Assembly (NCBI GenBank): GCA_037954325.1
Contig: JBBMNZ010000001.1
Span: forward strand, 27,636,758 to 27,700,757
Reading direction: 5' to 3'
Origin: Fistularia commersonii
Lineage: Eukaryota; Chordata; Actinopteri; Syngnathiformes; Fistulariidae
DNA length: 64,000 bases
Shown here in pieces: positions 46,699-58,500 of the stretch. Positions within the stretch are counted from its first letter, which is position 1. Each line of letters begins with the position of its first letter. Under the pieces are notes generated by a model. That model saw only the letters and a list, made by a program, of their open reading frames with translations. It searched no databases and was not told where the DNA came from. The translations under genes were made by a program, and so were the position numbers.

Positions 46699-47314
46699 AG
46701 TTTACATTTCTGTTCCCTTGCCTCTCCACCCCACCGTGCACGCTCTCGCCCGCAAGAAACGCCCTGGAAGGTTCTCCAGCAGGCGTCGTCGCTTCTGCAC
46801 GACTTCATCTTCTAGAAAGGGCGCGTTTTATTCGTCTGTTACAGCCGTTCAGCGCCGATATTTCAAATATGCAGACAGCCGAGGGAAACGTTCTCCTCTT
46901 ATTTGCCCAAATCTGACATTCTTTGGTGGTGATGGTGGTGGTGGGGGTTGCATTTTAGGAATTCTGTGGGATGTCGGTGAACTGAACATTGCATTAAAAT
47001 GGGATTTTCACTACATTCCTCTTTGCACACACTATGTATTGTCACAGACGCGCACGTGATCTGGAGGCGGTTTAAAACAAAACAAACAAGCTAAAACATT
47101 TCTCCCATTCTGCTGTCTCACCAGTAAATTTTGCAAAAAAAAAAAAAAAAAATGAAGCATTTTCATTCCTGTACAACGGGACTTTATTTCCAGTGTTAAA
47201 ATTAAATACATGAGTTACCACCTGGTTTTGGTTAGTGCCTTAAGACACGATCGTCAAAAATCTAAAATGCAACTAAGGATAATGTTCAAGTAGGAGTCAT
47301 TTTCAAACGGTGCA

Positions 47315-47320
47315 AATAAA
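47315..47320 (+). other. pygl: candidate pygl polyadenylation signal AATAAA
   Basis: AATAAA lies about 620 nt after the pygl stop in unique sequence, followed by a TTTTGTTGTTCTTT-type T/GT-rich stretch. An ATTAAA near 46993 is an alternative. Confidence 0.5.
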
Positions 47321-47439
47321 CCTGTAGCAGCAAAACAAAAGATTTTGTTGTTCTTTATATGCATCACATGTAATGAATTTGCTGGATACGGTTTAATAAG
47401 CAACACAAATACTGCAACAAATTATACACACTAGTAACA

Positions 47440-48520
47440 CCAGTGACGTGCAGTCGGAGGAGGCAGTGTCATCGTAAAAACAAATAATGCTAAAAAATAA
47501 ATTTGTAAATATACGTCCACTGATCTGATAGATGATAGGAATGGTATTGCATGATTCCAATCATTTCAATGATTTTTATTATCAATATTGCTGATATATT
47601 TGTATATTTTCCTGTTAAAATACGAAAATAATATGAATTCAAAAACAGAATTTGTGTATTTTCCTGTTCAAATCCGAAAATAATATAAATCCAAAAAATT
47701 ATTTGTATTTTCCTGTTCAAAAACAAAAATAATACAAATTCAAAAATAGAATTTGTGTATTTTCTTGTTCAAACACGAAAATAATAGTAATTCAAAAATA
47801 CAATTTGGACATTTTCCTGTTCAAATGTCAGAATAATACAATTCCGAAAAAAATGTATTTTCCTGTTCAAAAACAAAAATAATACTAATTCAAAAACAGA
47901 ATTTGTATATTTTCCAGTTCAAACATGAAAATAATACAAATTCAAAAATAGAATTTGTGTATTTTCCTGTTCAAAAACAAAAATAATACAATCCAAAAAA
48001 AATTGTATTTTCCTGTCCAAAAACAAAGATAATACAAATTAAAAAGAGAATTTGTGTTTTTTCTAGTTCAACCACGAAAAGTAATACAAATTCAAAAATA
48101 GAATTTGTGTATTTTCCTGTTAGACACGAAAAAAAATATACAAATTCAAAAATGGAACTTGCGTTTTCCTGTTCAAATACATTGGAAAGACGCTAAGTGA
48201 GGCAGTTTGAGCAATCGGAGCCACAAACTGGGTTGAGCTGCTCATTCTTTTGTACTCACATCAAGCACATGAGATTAATCTCTCCATGTGTCCCCAATGT
48301 AATGTTTGTAAACACTTTTAATTGTAATTTTCCTCACATTCCACAGTCTAGGTCCTGTATTTCACATATTAGTCCTGCTCATCTGACAAAACAGCGTGTT
48401 GAAAAAGCCGGCGGTGAGGCAGCCAGTACCTCTGCCTCACCGAAGGGGGCGTGTGTGAGCACACAGGCTAATATGCTGGCCGGAAAAAAAAAACACTCAA
48501 GTAGAGAAAGTCTGAAGTAA
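47440..48520. repeat. hAT-like fragment carrying a tandem array of about 54 bp units
   Basis: CAGTGACGTGCAGTCGGAGG at 47442 and a GAGGCAG..CCTCACCGAAGGGGG block near 48415 look like the two ends of the element family at 40158. Between them (47560-48170) about 12 units of TTTGTGTATTTTCCTGTTCA + AACACGAAAATAATACAAA repeat. The region lies between the pygl 3' end and abhd12b. Confidence 0.75.
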
Positions 48521-48849
48521 GTTTGCCTCTTTTTTTTTTTACCCTGATTGCAAAAATGGAAGATAATACAAAAAAAAAATCATAAAACCAGACTTTTAAT
48601 CAAAAGCGGAAGTGATAAATAATGAAAGACAGATGCCAGGCTGACCAAAGGTGGCTTTCCTCCCTGGCAATAATCACTATTGATGGAGACAGAGAGACTT
48701 TTAAAACTAAAAGAAGATATTTTACACCAACAATTTGGAGAGTACAAGTAGAGGTAAGACCACACACGACAAAATTCACATGTATCTTACCGATGTGTGT
48801 GTTGGTACAATAACAAGTGGAAATAAACGTAAAAGCCGGACGATCCTGT

Positions 48850-51800
48850 TCAACCGCCGTCCATGCTGGCGTCCCGCTGACCTCCAAGCTTCCGGAGAAA
48901 TCCCCTAGAAATTTGAGAATTTCCATCTTGACGGGTGTTGGAACCTCAAACGGACGAGCGTCTCGCTTTAGCATCTGAACTTACCCGACCGCCGCCGACA
49001 GGTTGGGATCTTGGTAGATTCTATTGTGGGAAAATCCAAGACTCCCCTTGTAGGAGATCATTTCCACCCGAACGTCTGCGTTTCGTTGTTTACGAGCGAC
49101 GAGCGCAATTTGGTGCAGCTGGGGAGAAAATAGAAACGTTGAAATGTCGGCAGCCACGTCCTCTACCTGTTGCCTGCTATTACTACAGATCACAATGTTA
49201 TCTGCAAACATCATGGTCCATGGGGATTTCTGTCTAACCTCATCTGTCAGCCTGTCCATCACCATTGCGAACAAGAAGGGGCCCAGAGCTGATCCCTGAT
49301 GGAGTCCCACCTCCACCTTGAACTTCTCTCTTACCCCTACAGCACACCGTACCAGTGTCTCACAGCGAGCATACATGTCCTGCACCAGTCTAACATACTT
49401 CTCTGCCACTCCAGACTTCCTCATACAAAACCAGAGCTCCTCTCTTGGCACCCTGTCATATGCCTTCTCTAGGTCTACAAAAACACAATGCAGCTCCCTC
49501 TGGCCTTCTCTGTACTTTTCTAAATGTCGGCAACCACATCCAATTTTTTTTATTCTTTTTTTATCTCCAGAGACCTTCAGACCCATGTGATGAGGAACGA
49601 TGTCATCGTCCTCGGCGTGCAGGATGAGGAGCGGACCAGTCAGAGTCTTCAGACTACAGCGAGAAACGGTAAAGACCTTCAAATATTTAAATCTACAAGA
49701 GGTGATAAACTGCTAAAATACGGGTCACTTACTTGTCGTCGTTTGCAAACACCATGGCGTTCTTTTCTAAAGTTCTCCAGAGTAAACGCTCGAATCCTGG
49801 AAGGAACATGAACATCTGGTGGGAAATAATGAAGTTTCGTTAGGAAGGTTTTTGCTCGGCTTTTTTTCAAAATAAAAATCGCTTCCCCCTCTTGTTAAAA
49901 TTGAATAGTGCAAAAATTAAATTTATATAATATATATATCACTATACTAAAAACTGTGTACATCCAAAAATATCAACAAAAATGAAAAAAAAAGCATATA
50001 TGTTAGTTTGAAGTGTTCCTGTTGTTCAGTATTTTGACACATTTATGGTTAAGAAATTCTGCAAAATCTTCTCTTTTTCTTTTTCCGATAGGTTGACGGT
50101 CTAAAATGAGTGAAAGAAGAAATTTAAAAAAATTTAAATGTGTTATTTTTGTGTTCCCTTTATTTTTTTGAGCAGTGTATATATATATATATATATATAA
50201 AATATATATATATACTTTTCGTGTGGAGGAAAATATTAGTGGTAATGTGTGATAAAAGACTTTCAGCCAGAATGAAAGAAAAGGTTTACAAGATAGTTAT
50301 TTTGTCAGGTTAATTCTTCTGTTAGGTAAATTCATATGAGGAATACATTTAATTTTAGTTTATTATTATTTATGTTATTATTTATTTAATTATTTAGTTG
50401 ATTAATTTCATTTATTTATTAGTTCATTAGACCGTCAACCTATTCAAAAAAAGAAAAAGAGAAGATTTTACAGAATTTCTGAATTATAAATGTGTCAAAA
50501 TACTGAACAACAGGAAGGCAGCATCTCTCACGATCCACTTTGAATTATTATTTAAAATATTTTTGCATGTGCACAGTTTTTAATTTACTATTTCCTGTTT
50601 ATAGAGTGAAGAAATATAATAATTTTGACTTTTTTTTTTTGTTTTCAATCGAACAGAGATAATCTAATTGCCAAAAAGTGGAACCGAGAAATTCAAATGA
50701 TCCCTAAATGTCCAGGAAGAGAAAAGTTGCTGCAGATGGAAGGCAGTTTCAAGAAAGATGGGAAGGATAACACATGTTTGTGCTTCAAGGAGAAAAAAGC
50801 AGTATGTTGGTTTGGTCGGTTATTAAAGAGAACAATCTACGTCGGTATTTTGACCCCAAACGTGGAGCTAAGTATGCTAAAGTTAGCCTTGTAGGAAAAA
50901 CAACACATTGTCCAAGAGTTAAAAGCCAAAATGTTGGATTTCGGATTTGAATGATTAATAAATTCAGAGTTTTTTAACATGAAGGAGTAGTTACATTTAT
51001 AGTACATTACATTTAGTTACATTTATACTGTTACTGTTGCATGTGGCCCTTTGAGGGCAACCATGATGCTAATGTGGCCCCTAAAATGATGCGCGTCTGT
51101 TCGTTTACATATATACTTTTCTGGTGTGATAAAAGACTATCAGCCAGAATGAAAGGAAAGGTGGACGAGACGGTGGTGAGATGCTCTCCAAACACTGATA
51201 ATGACCAAAAGACAGGAGGCAGAGCTGGAGGTCGCAGAGATGAAGATGTTGAGGTTCCAGGATGGAGAGGATCAATATATTGGTAGACGGATGCTGGAAT
51301 TGGAGGTTTAGCCCAGGGGTCGGCAACCCGTAACACCCAAAGAACCATTTGGACCCGGTTTCCTCGGAAAAGAAAACACCGGGAGCCGCAATTACTTTTT
51401 GACGTCTAAAATAAAGGTACCACTGTATATATTGCTTTTTATTACCTTTACACTTTGTATAAACAAGTGTGTAGTGTGTTGCTTCTGAAATTCACAAAGT
51501 ATTACGGAGAAAATTACATTTTATTTATGTAATGAACTCATTTTGAGCGTTGGGCTTTCAGAGCGTGTAGCGGAGCCTTGACGTGAATTTTAAAAATAAA
51601 TCGGGAAAAAAAATCACTGTGTCAGTAAACAATAAAAAATAAATATTTGCAAAATATCTTCATAGATATTTATTTTACCTGGTTTATGGGACTTCTGCTC
51701 CTGAACTTCTGCGCACAGCATCTGCAAATCGGGACTTTACCGGCTGGCGGGTATACCGGCTTCCGCGAGGGTGACGTTATTTTGAGCGGCGAAAAATAAT

Positions 51801-54800
51801 AAATACAATTTTATTTAATATTTCAAGATCACAATAATCTTCCAACTTAGAACTAAAAGCTAAAAAAAGGAATTAACACAAATGAAATACACTACAATTA
51901 AATATTTATAATTTATTTTCCCAAGCCACTCGGAGCCGTGGTGTAAAGATGAAAGAGACGCATGGGTTGCCGACCCCTGGACTAGTTCGTATTTAAGCCA
52001 AATGGGTCAAACTCAAGGCCTGCGGGCCAAATGTGGCCCGCGACAACCTCTTAAAAGGTCCGATTGTCTTCAAATAAATACCTCAAACGCATGCATTGAC
52101 CATAAACTGCATTTTGCACAATTTATGTTACGATCATCTTACGCAGTGGATCCACATCTATGTCATTTTTAGGTGGAATTCAGAACTACAAATGATCCCT
52201 AAATGTCCAGGTGGAGAAAAGTTGATGCAGATGGAAGGATGTTTCAAGAAAGATGGGAAAGTGAATGCATGTTTGTGCTTCAAGGAGAAAAAGCGGTAAG
52301 TATGTAAGGAAATTGTTGTTCCAGAGTTTCAAGAAAAACATAACAATAATAAATAATAGTAGGAAATTTGTATAAACAGTAAAAAAAAAAGGGGGGGGAG
52401 AATAGAAATACAAATAAAACTATAAAGTGTCAAAGTCAAGGCTATAAAGTGTTATGCAAGTCGCCCGATGACAGGACAGACTCGAGCATCCACACAACCC
52501 CGATATTAGCAAGCAAAAAAACGAGCAATAGCAATAGAAGCAATAGAAACCAACAGCCAATTATGATCACAAGTTGCCCCCCCACCAAAGCAGAGCGTGA
52601 GAACCTCATCATCTTTTGTGTCCTGTTTAGTGAGAATGAAAAAGAGCGAGCGTTCGGTCCCGAAAGCGACAGCCAAGACTTCCTGCGCTCGGCGCCTCCG
52701 TCGCCAATCTGACAAAAGGCCAACCCGACAAATGGGCCACATCCAAGGCGAGGACGCTTCGGAAGGAAGAAGAGGCAACCCTGGCACGACCTGAAGGTGC
52801 CGGGGAAAACAAACAAACAAAAAAAAAAAAAAAGGACACCAGGCGAATCGGCCTTCGCGGTTACCGAGGAGGAAGAATGAAAAAAGAAAACGTCTCTGCA
52901 AGAAGAGAGAAGTCGTTACAAAGTGTAAACGGCAGCTCTGAAGCTCATATGGATGTTCATCACTGTTCCCTTAAATCAGGCGGGTCCAAAGTCCGGCCCG
53001 CGGGCCAAATGTGGCCCGTGTTCAAATTTACAGCGGCCACTGGCATAAAATCAACGATATGAGTCCGCATAGTAAAAAACACAGTGTACAAAAAGCTATT
53101 TTTGTGCCCTTTAATTTTCCCGGTAGCCTTTTGGTCACATGACATGACGCGACAGCGCTAGCTAGCAGCACAGGATTCCTCGTTGTTCTTTTAAACTGCT
53201 TTCACGCCGGAGAAAACAGCAAAACAGAAAAACAACAGTTTTCTTCTTGGATTTTAGCGACTCAAATTCAGTTGAATGTGGTTAGTCTGTAGGTTAATTT
53301 GCGTAATACTCCGTATTTCCTCTAAAGCTGACCGGTTACACGTACCGTAATTTCCAGACTATTGAGCGCACCTCAATATTAGCCGCACCGGCTAGCCGAT
53401 CGCTATCTCGGTCTTCCTCCTGCGCACTAAAACCGTCAAAGTCGTCTTCTTCGGTGTCGGAGTTGAACGGACTCGGAATTTCCCGGTCATTTCATCCGTC
53501 CGATGTGACGAGGATAAACGTTTTAGCGGCGTGAATTGTTAGCGCCCCCCCCAATAAAGTCCATATATTAGCCGCATCGTTGTTTACGTGAAAAAAGTCG
53601 CGGCTTATCGTCCAGAAATTACGGTATTTTGCTTTCTTGTTAAGATTGTCCATCCTTGTCATCGCCACTTTTTTGTTTTTTAACCAGAAATCAACATTTA
53701 CCTGAATTATTTATTTCTGCACTTAAGCTTCCTTCCCCTCTTCATTCATCCTATTGAAAAACTTTGACCCCTTTTCAAAATTGGCGACTGTAACCCAAGA
53801 ATAACAGGAAAGTTGAAATTGGATTTTTTTTTTCACCGAAATACAAAACAACCGTGTCCGTTTTCAAGGAATTCATGCAAACGGGGAAAAAATTGACGTT
53901 CTTAAGACGCACAGCAGCGCTTTTTTACAAGAACCCGCGAATTAAATGAAAATGGCACAAAAGGTAAGCGACAAAGGGTGAAAATAGCGGAGAAAAAGTC
54001 GTCTTGAGAATGTTTCCCTGGGGGATAAAACTGCTTTACGAAGAATTGAAGATGTTTTATTTGACGATTCGAGGCAAAAAGAACGGAGTTTGACTTTTTT
54101 CATTAGCCTGCGACGAAAGCACGGATGCCTAAAAGCTGCAATATCCCAAAAATCCTGTAGACGCAAAAAGAAAATGTCTTCATGTTTACAAATTGCCTTG
54201 AGAAGCCCGTTTTCGGGTCGAAGGCAGTCACACACACACACACACACACACATTCGCGATGAAAACGACGGGCCTCACCTTGGTGATCGGGTAGACGGCG
54301 ACCACCTCTCCGATTCTTGTGAACGGAGCTTCAAGTATCAAAGCGTCAACGACAAACCCTGGTGTTGAAACGGGAAAATAACAGATTCAGTAAATAATAG
54401 TTTATATGAATTATACGACATTTATCCGACAACACACCTTGCTCTTGTACTTTCACCGCGGTGTTGGTCGCGACCCTGGATGACACAAAAAATCCTTCAT
54501 TCAACCCGCTCAAATTCATATTCATCCATCTATTTCCGCGAATGTGTGTGTGCATAAACCGACCCCGAGCCGAGCGAGTGTCCCCACAAACACACAAGAC
54601 TCCCTCCGGCTCGCTGCTTCACCCAGTTGTACAAATAAAGGGCGTCGGCGGTCAATCCGGACTCGCTGGGCTCCCCGGTGGAGTCTCCGTAGCCTGATGG
54701 CGACAAGAAGGAAAACCTTTGGCTCGCAGCAGAGCGCCAGGAAAGTGAGGACGGGAAAAGGCTTTTTGTTTTTACGGAAATTAAGAAAAAAAAAGGTTTT

Positions 54801-54925
54801 AGTTACCTCTGTAGTCCAGAGACAAGACGTGATAGTCTGCAGCACTTAAAATCTGCAAACAAAATCACCCTTTTATTTTCCTTTTTATACACTGTATGTG
54901 TGTTTGGATATATACATCCATACAC

Positions 54926-54966
<41 letters not shown>

Positions 54967-55785
54967 TATACGCATATAATGTGTGTATGTGTGTGCATAC
55001 ATTCACATACATATATGTGTGTGTATATATACACATATATGTGAGTGTGTATATTTAGTCATACTTATATATATGTGTATGTGTGTATATACATACATAT
55101 GTGTGTGTGTTTGTGTATACATGCATGTGTGTATAAATATGTGTGTATACATACATAAGATATGTGTGTGTCCATACATACATATACATTTGTGTGTGTG
55201 TGTGTGTGTGTGTGTACACGAACACATATGTGTTTATGTGTGCGTGTGTATACATGTGTGTATATACATACATATACGTGTGTGTATACATACATGTGTG
55301 TATACATATATATGTTTGTGTGTATACATACATATATATGTGTATAGATGCATGTGTGTATGCATACACGTACATATGTGTGTGTGCATACATACATATA
55401 CATTTGTGAGTGTGTATACAAACACACGTGTGTGTGTGTGTGTGTGCATGTGTGTATACATATATATGTGTGTATATATATACATATATGTGTGTGTATA
55501 CATACATGTGTGTATACATATATATATATGTTTGTGTGTATACATACATATGTATGTGTATAGATGCGTGTGTGTATGCATACACATACAAATGTGTGTG
55601 TGCATACATACATATACATTTGTGAGTGTGTATACAAACACATATGTGTCTATGTGTGTGTTTGTGCGTGTGTGTATACATATATGTGTACACATATATA
55701 TGTGTGTGTGTACACACACATATATATTTATACATACGTGTGTGTATACATACATATGTGTGCATACGTGTATACATATATACAT

Positions 55786-55817
<32 letters not shown>

Positions 55818-57559
55818 CATATATGTATATATATGTATACACACACACAAATACAAACACACTCAGTCATATATATATATATATATATATGGGATGATTT
55901 ACACACCTTCACCAATTCCACCCTGTGACTTTTGGCTCTGAAAGCAAACAAATAAACAGAAAACAGATTTTATGTTGCTTTTCCCAAAGACACAGGCTGA
56001 GGGCGCTCATGTAAAACCCATCTATCTTTATTCAGGTCCGTCCAAGTGTCTCGACGCAGCCGCACTCATCTCACCTGGTTCCTACGTTGCCATGGAGATA
56101 GATAACAACAGGACGGCCGTCGCCGAGAGTCTCCCCGTAACACTCGGGGCTTCGCCCCTCGGCCTCACCCCATTGGCCGGCGGGGAGTGTGTGCCTGTGA
56201 GAGGGAGAGAGGGGACGACGCCACGTCAAGGCGAACAACACCGAGGTGCCGTTTCACACATTTTCAAACCCCTTCGACTGGAAAGCGGCAGAAATGACCG
56301 ACCAGACGCCCGTGGAGACGCCCTCCTCGGTGTCCAGGTAGAAGTTGCACGTGTGGTTTAGCACATCTTCAGGTCTGCTGAGATCCACCAAGAACGGCAC
56401 CTTCACTGCAGCCGCGGGGAGACGAGCGCATCGGGTCAGCCAAACTTTTAACGTCATGTGTGAAATACAGGCAATAACTCATGACCGACTTGTCGTTCTT
56501 GATATCTGTCTTGCGATGCAAATGAGAGTTAATCGTTCTTAATATAATTATCTATTTTCTTTAGATACACCATTGCTACTTCTGTAGTTTCTTCACTTGG
56601 AAGCATTATTGCATAATGCATAGTGCAAGCTAATTGCATCTGCACAGAAATGGCATTCATGTATTGTTTAAATCAGTGCAGTTACCTTTCAGAAACTAAA
56701 CTTTTTTTTTTTTTTTTCCTGCTATTTTTTATTGTTGTTGTGTTTTGCTTGAAACTCTGGCGCTACAATTTCCTTCGTGATGAATGAAGTTGTTTTTATT
56801 CTTATTCTTATTCTAAAAAAAAAAAAACAAAACTAGTTTTCCTTGTGCATTCAGCAAATATCATTAAAAGTTAAATGTTAAAAGAATTTGCAATGACGGC
56901 TCATGTCATGTTGCATTACCCTAACCTTGACAATTTATATCTTATTGTATTTCTTATTCTCCCTCCTTCCTACTATTATCTATTTTTGTTATGTTTTTGC
57001 TTGAAACTCTGGCACAACAATTTCTTTCGGGATAAATAAAGTTGTTCTTATCTTATCTTATTACATGATGCTAAAATGGAGTTGTTAAATGGTGCATCTA
57101 GTAGAGAAACACATTTATTTTAATATTTCAGAGCTAAATATTCACCGTTTGGCTAAAAAAAAAAATAGAAAAAAAAAATTAATGTATGTATGTATGTGGT
57201 TTTGGGATGGCTATTTGATAGAGTGGTGACTTCTGAATAACGACTGCATGTACTTTGGATCTTCGGTTATTGAATTGTAATTTTTGTATGTCGCTTTGGA
57301 TAAAAGCGTCTGCTAAATGACTGCAATGTAATGTAAAGTAATCGCTACATGATCGTAATCCTACGTTTGAATGTGTGCGTCTCTACAACCCTGTTTACAA
57401 ATAGCGTCGTATTATTGACCTGTGACTGCATGAGACTCACCAAACAAACTACTTACACAAGTGAGCAAATATGGCGTAGCTCAGTGTCCAAGGAAACAGG
57501 TGGAGGACGACCGGCACCGACACGTACACCGCGATAAAAAATGACACAGCTCTCTTCAT
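48850..57559 (-). CDS. abhd12b: abhd12b: membrane-anchored alpha/beta hydrolase, complete, 12 exons, 333 aa
   Basis: Exons in transcript order: 57559-57457, 56405-56303, 56194-56075, 55937-55907, 54852-54807, 54693-54564, 54475-54438, 54358-54279, 49815-49733, 49653-49575, 49118-48985 and 48904-48850 (TGA at 48852-48850). They total 1002 nt and all phases agree. Residues 4-24 form one hydrophobic segment, a signal anchor. Then come VDLSRPEDVLNHTCNFYL, HTLP and VVIYLHGNVGTR (the oxyanion-hole loop). The nucleophile elbow is WGHSLGSG (Ser174), followed by ALILEAPFT, LLILHAEDDDIVP (Asp261) and LGFSHNRIY (His302). Triad spacing fits the ABHD12 family, whose best-known member is a lysophosphatidylserine lipase of the ER membrane. 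The substrate of ABHD12B is less certain. The DLSRP..DVLNHT segment and the place beside pygl favour ABHD12B over ABHD12. Exon 10 has a weak donor (GTCTCT) and intron 10 carries a LINE fragment. Exon 4 is a 31 nt microexon next to a 1 kb microsatellite. Confidence 0.92.
49142..49541 (-). mobile_element. 360 bp RTE LINE fragment with 20 bp target duplication in abhd12b intron 10
   Basis: AAATGTCGGCAGCCACGTCC (49142-49161) and AAATGTCGGCAACCACATCC (49522-49541) flank an antisense block. It encodes FVDLEKAYDRVPREELWF, YARCETLVRCAVGV and GSALGPFLFAMVMDRLTDEV. The catalytic box reads FADN, not FADD, so the enzyme is dead. Both ends of the LINE are missing. It is closely related to 44158-45360. Confidence 0.85.
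50011..50515. repeat. inverted repeat, arms about 90 bp, spacer about 310 bp
   Basis: TTCAGTATTTTGACACATTT..CCGATAGGTTGACGGTCTAA (50011-50106) is the complement of TTAGACCGTCAACCTATTC..AATACTGAACAACAGGAA (50425-50515). A TTTGAGCAGTGTAT end and (TA)n lie in the spacer. Abhd12b intron 9. Confidence 0.75.
50640..50895 (+). other. duplicated coding-like fragment, copy 1 (unknown protein)
   Basis: A plus-strand frame reads KWNREIQMIPKCPGREKLLQ, MEGSFKKDGKDNTCLCFKEK. A close relative (copy 2) lies at 52170-52300. Both lie antisense in abhd12b intron 9 among transposon fragments. I do not recognise the family. A decayed transposon ORF is the likeliest source. Confidence 0.4.
51120..51312 (+). mobile_element. 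decayed RTE LINE fragment, plus orientation
   Basis: DKRLSARMKGKVDETVVR resembles the RIKGKVYKTVVR part of the LINE at 44158-45360. CAGAGCTGGAGGTCGCAGAGATGAAGATG matches its QQAELEVAEMKM codons. A similar shorter piece starts near 50250. Frames are broken. Confidence 0.6.
51314..51981. mobile_element. hAT-type non-autonomous element, about 668 bp
   Basis: CCAGGGGTCGGCAACCCG at the left and GGGTTGCCGACCCCTGG at the right are near-perfect inverted ends of hAT type. The interior GGGACTTTACCGGCTGGCGG and AATATCTTCATAGATATTTA matches the duplicated fragments at 5495-6080. There is no transposase and no clear 8 bp duplication. Abhd12b intron 9. Confidence 0.75.
52006..52450. mobile_element. transposon debris: GGCCTGCGGGCC fragment, coding-like copy 2, retroposon tail
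   Basis: GTCAAACTCAAGGCCTGCGG lies at 52008. The frame RWNSELQMIPKCPGGEKLMQ, MEGCFKKDGKVNACLCFKEK is at 52170-52300. A reversed retroposon tail (GGAAATTGTTGTTCCAGAGT) follows at about 52308-52450. Confidence 0.55.
52978..53035. mobile_element. GGCCCGCGGGCC repeat fragment
   Basis: GTCCAAAGTCCGGCCCGCGG then GCCAAATGTGGCCCGTG, the same family as 2631-2735 and 52008. Confidence 0.5.
53345..53627. mobile_element. complete MITE, about 283 bp
   Basis: ACCGTAATTTCCAGACTATT at the left and GTCCAGAAATTACGGT at the right are inverted ends. The interior has AGCGCACCTCAATATTAGCC and ATATTAGCCGCATCG. This is the best-bounded member of the family in the window. Abhd12b intron 9. Confidence 0.8.
54229..54252. 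repeat. (CA)n microsatellite close to abhd12b exon 8
   Basis: It lies about 27 bp beyond the exon 8 donor. Confidence 0.85.
54890..55890. repeat. 1 kb TATG/TGTA microsatellite tract, abhd12b intron 4
   Basis: Degenerate ATACATATGTGTGTG with (GT)n and (TA)n blocks. A unit of about 215 bp (GTGTATGCATACACGTACAT..CATTTGTGAGTGTGTATACA) appears two to three times, so part of it has been duplicated in tandem. Open frames of up to about 300 codons on both strands are artefacts. Confidence 0.9.
56700..57345 (+). mobile_element. three retroposon tails in abhd12b intron 1
   Basis: Two TTCCTTCGTGAT/GGGATAAATAAAGTTGTTCT tails occur at about 56705-56815 and 56955-57062. A third, different tail (GTCGCTTTGGATAAAAGCGT + CTGCTAAATGACTGCAATG) lies at 57285-57340 and is the common fish SINE/L2-type 3' end. 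Confidence 0.7.
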
Positions 57560-58429
57560 TTCCACCACAGAGGAGGAACTTTCTCTGCAGCGACGCAGTC
57601 CACAGATTTTCCAGGTTTCAGTCTGGAAGGAGGATCCGACTCAGCTCTGGAAACGCTGCAGTTGTGTAATAACAAGGAAATATAGGTCAAAGTTTGACTG
57701 AAATAATCCTATCAACTCCTGCGGTTGATGTTAGTTATGGTGAGCCAACATGTGATAAAGGGTGTGCTGGAAATATAGGCTGCTTGTGAAACTCTCCTTC
57801 TCACAAGTGAAAAGAATAAAAAAAAGAAAGATCAGAATTAATAAAAACTGCAATAAAATAAAATGAAAGCGGTTTGGGAGCCATGCAAACAAACCACAAA
57901 TGTAATTATGTCCTACAGATCAAACTGTTGAATTATTGATGAATTGATTTGTATTTACATTCGTTGAATGAATTAAAAATCCTTGTTGACATATCCATTG
58001 ACTGTCAAAGTCTTCAAGGTATATAATAACTTTTTCCTATCAGATAATAATTAGATTACACATAGAATTAGAGATGAAACAAGAAAGAGGAAGATAAAGT
58101 GCTGTGGGTGAGAATGAACGTAAAAACTAGAGAGAATATATCCAAGTGATACAAACGTGGCTAAACATGACATATTTTTAAATATTTCGTCATGTGTTTC
58201 TCTCATGTGATAAAATATAAATACAAAGCAAAACTTGAAATGCCTTTGGATGCCAGCATGTGAGTGACATGCAAAAATTATACAGCTTCTGCAGTAAACA
58301 AAGTCTTTGTATTAGTATCTCTCCATCGGGCGAGGGGGGAGGGAAAAAAAACAAAGAAATAATTGTTCAAATACCTTAAATGTGCTGTTAAGAGTCCTCA
58401 TAAAACCCTCTGCAGATTCGCTTCCTGGA

Positions 58430-58500
58430 ACCCAGAAGCTGCGGGGGAGGGCGGGGCTTAGCGCGGGAGTTGATTGACGGGTAAATTAGCCAATAGCGCA
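58430..58500 (-). promoter_or_regulatory. abhd12b: candidate abhd12b promoter: GC box and CCAAT box
   Basis: A GC box (GGGCGGGGC, 58449-58457 on plus) and a CCAAT motif (58490-58494) lie about 40 bp apart, some 900 bp upstream of the abhd12b ATG. They sit in a short GC-rich patch amid AT-rich DNA. The spacing and order suit a minus-strand TATA-less start near 58.43 kb. A 5' UTR intron would then be needed. The transcript start is inferred only. Confidence 0.4.

Noticed and set aside
48600..48974. Minus-strand 124-codon frame overlapping the end of abhd12b
   Set aside because: The true last exon uses another frame, joined by the acceptor at 48905, giving GFLRKL and a stop at 48850 that suits the family's C-terminus.
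52442..52901. 124- and 131-codon minus-strand frames
   Set aside because: Low-complexity hydrophobic and serine-rich peptides without known domains; part overlaps a retroposon tail.
54983..55951. 304- and 298-codon overlapping frames on opposite strands
   Set aside because: Same microsatellite artefact. Only the last few minus-strand residues (AKSHRVELVK) belong to an abhd12b exon.
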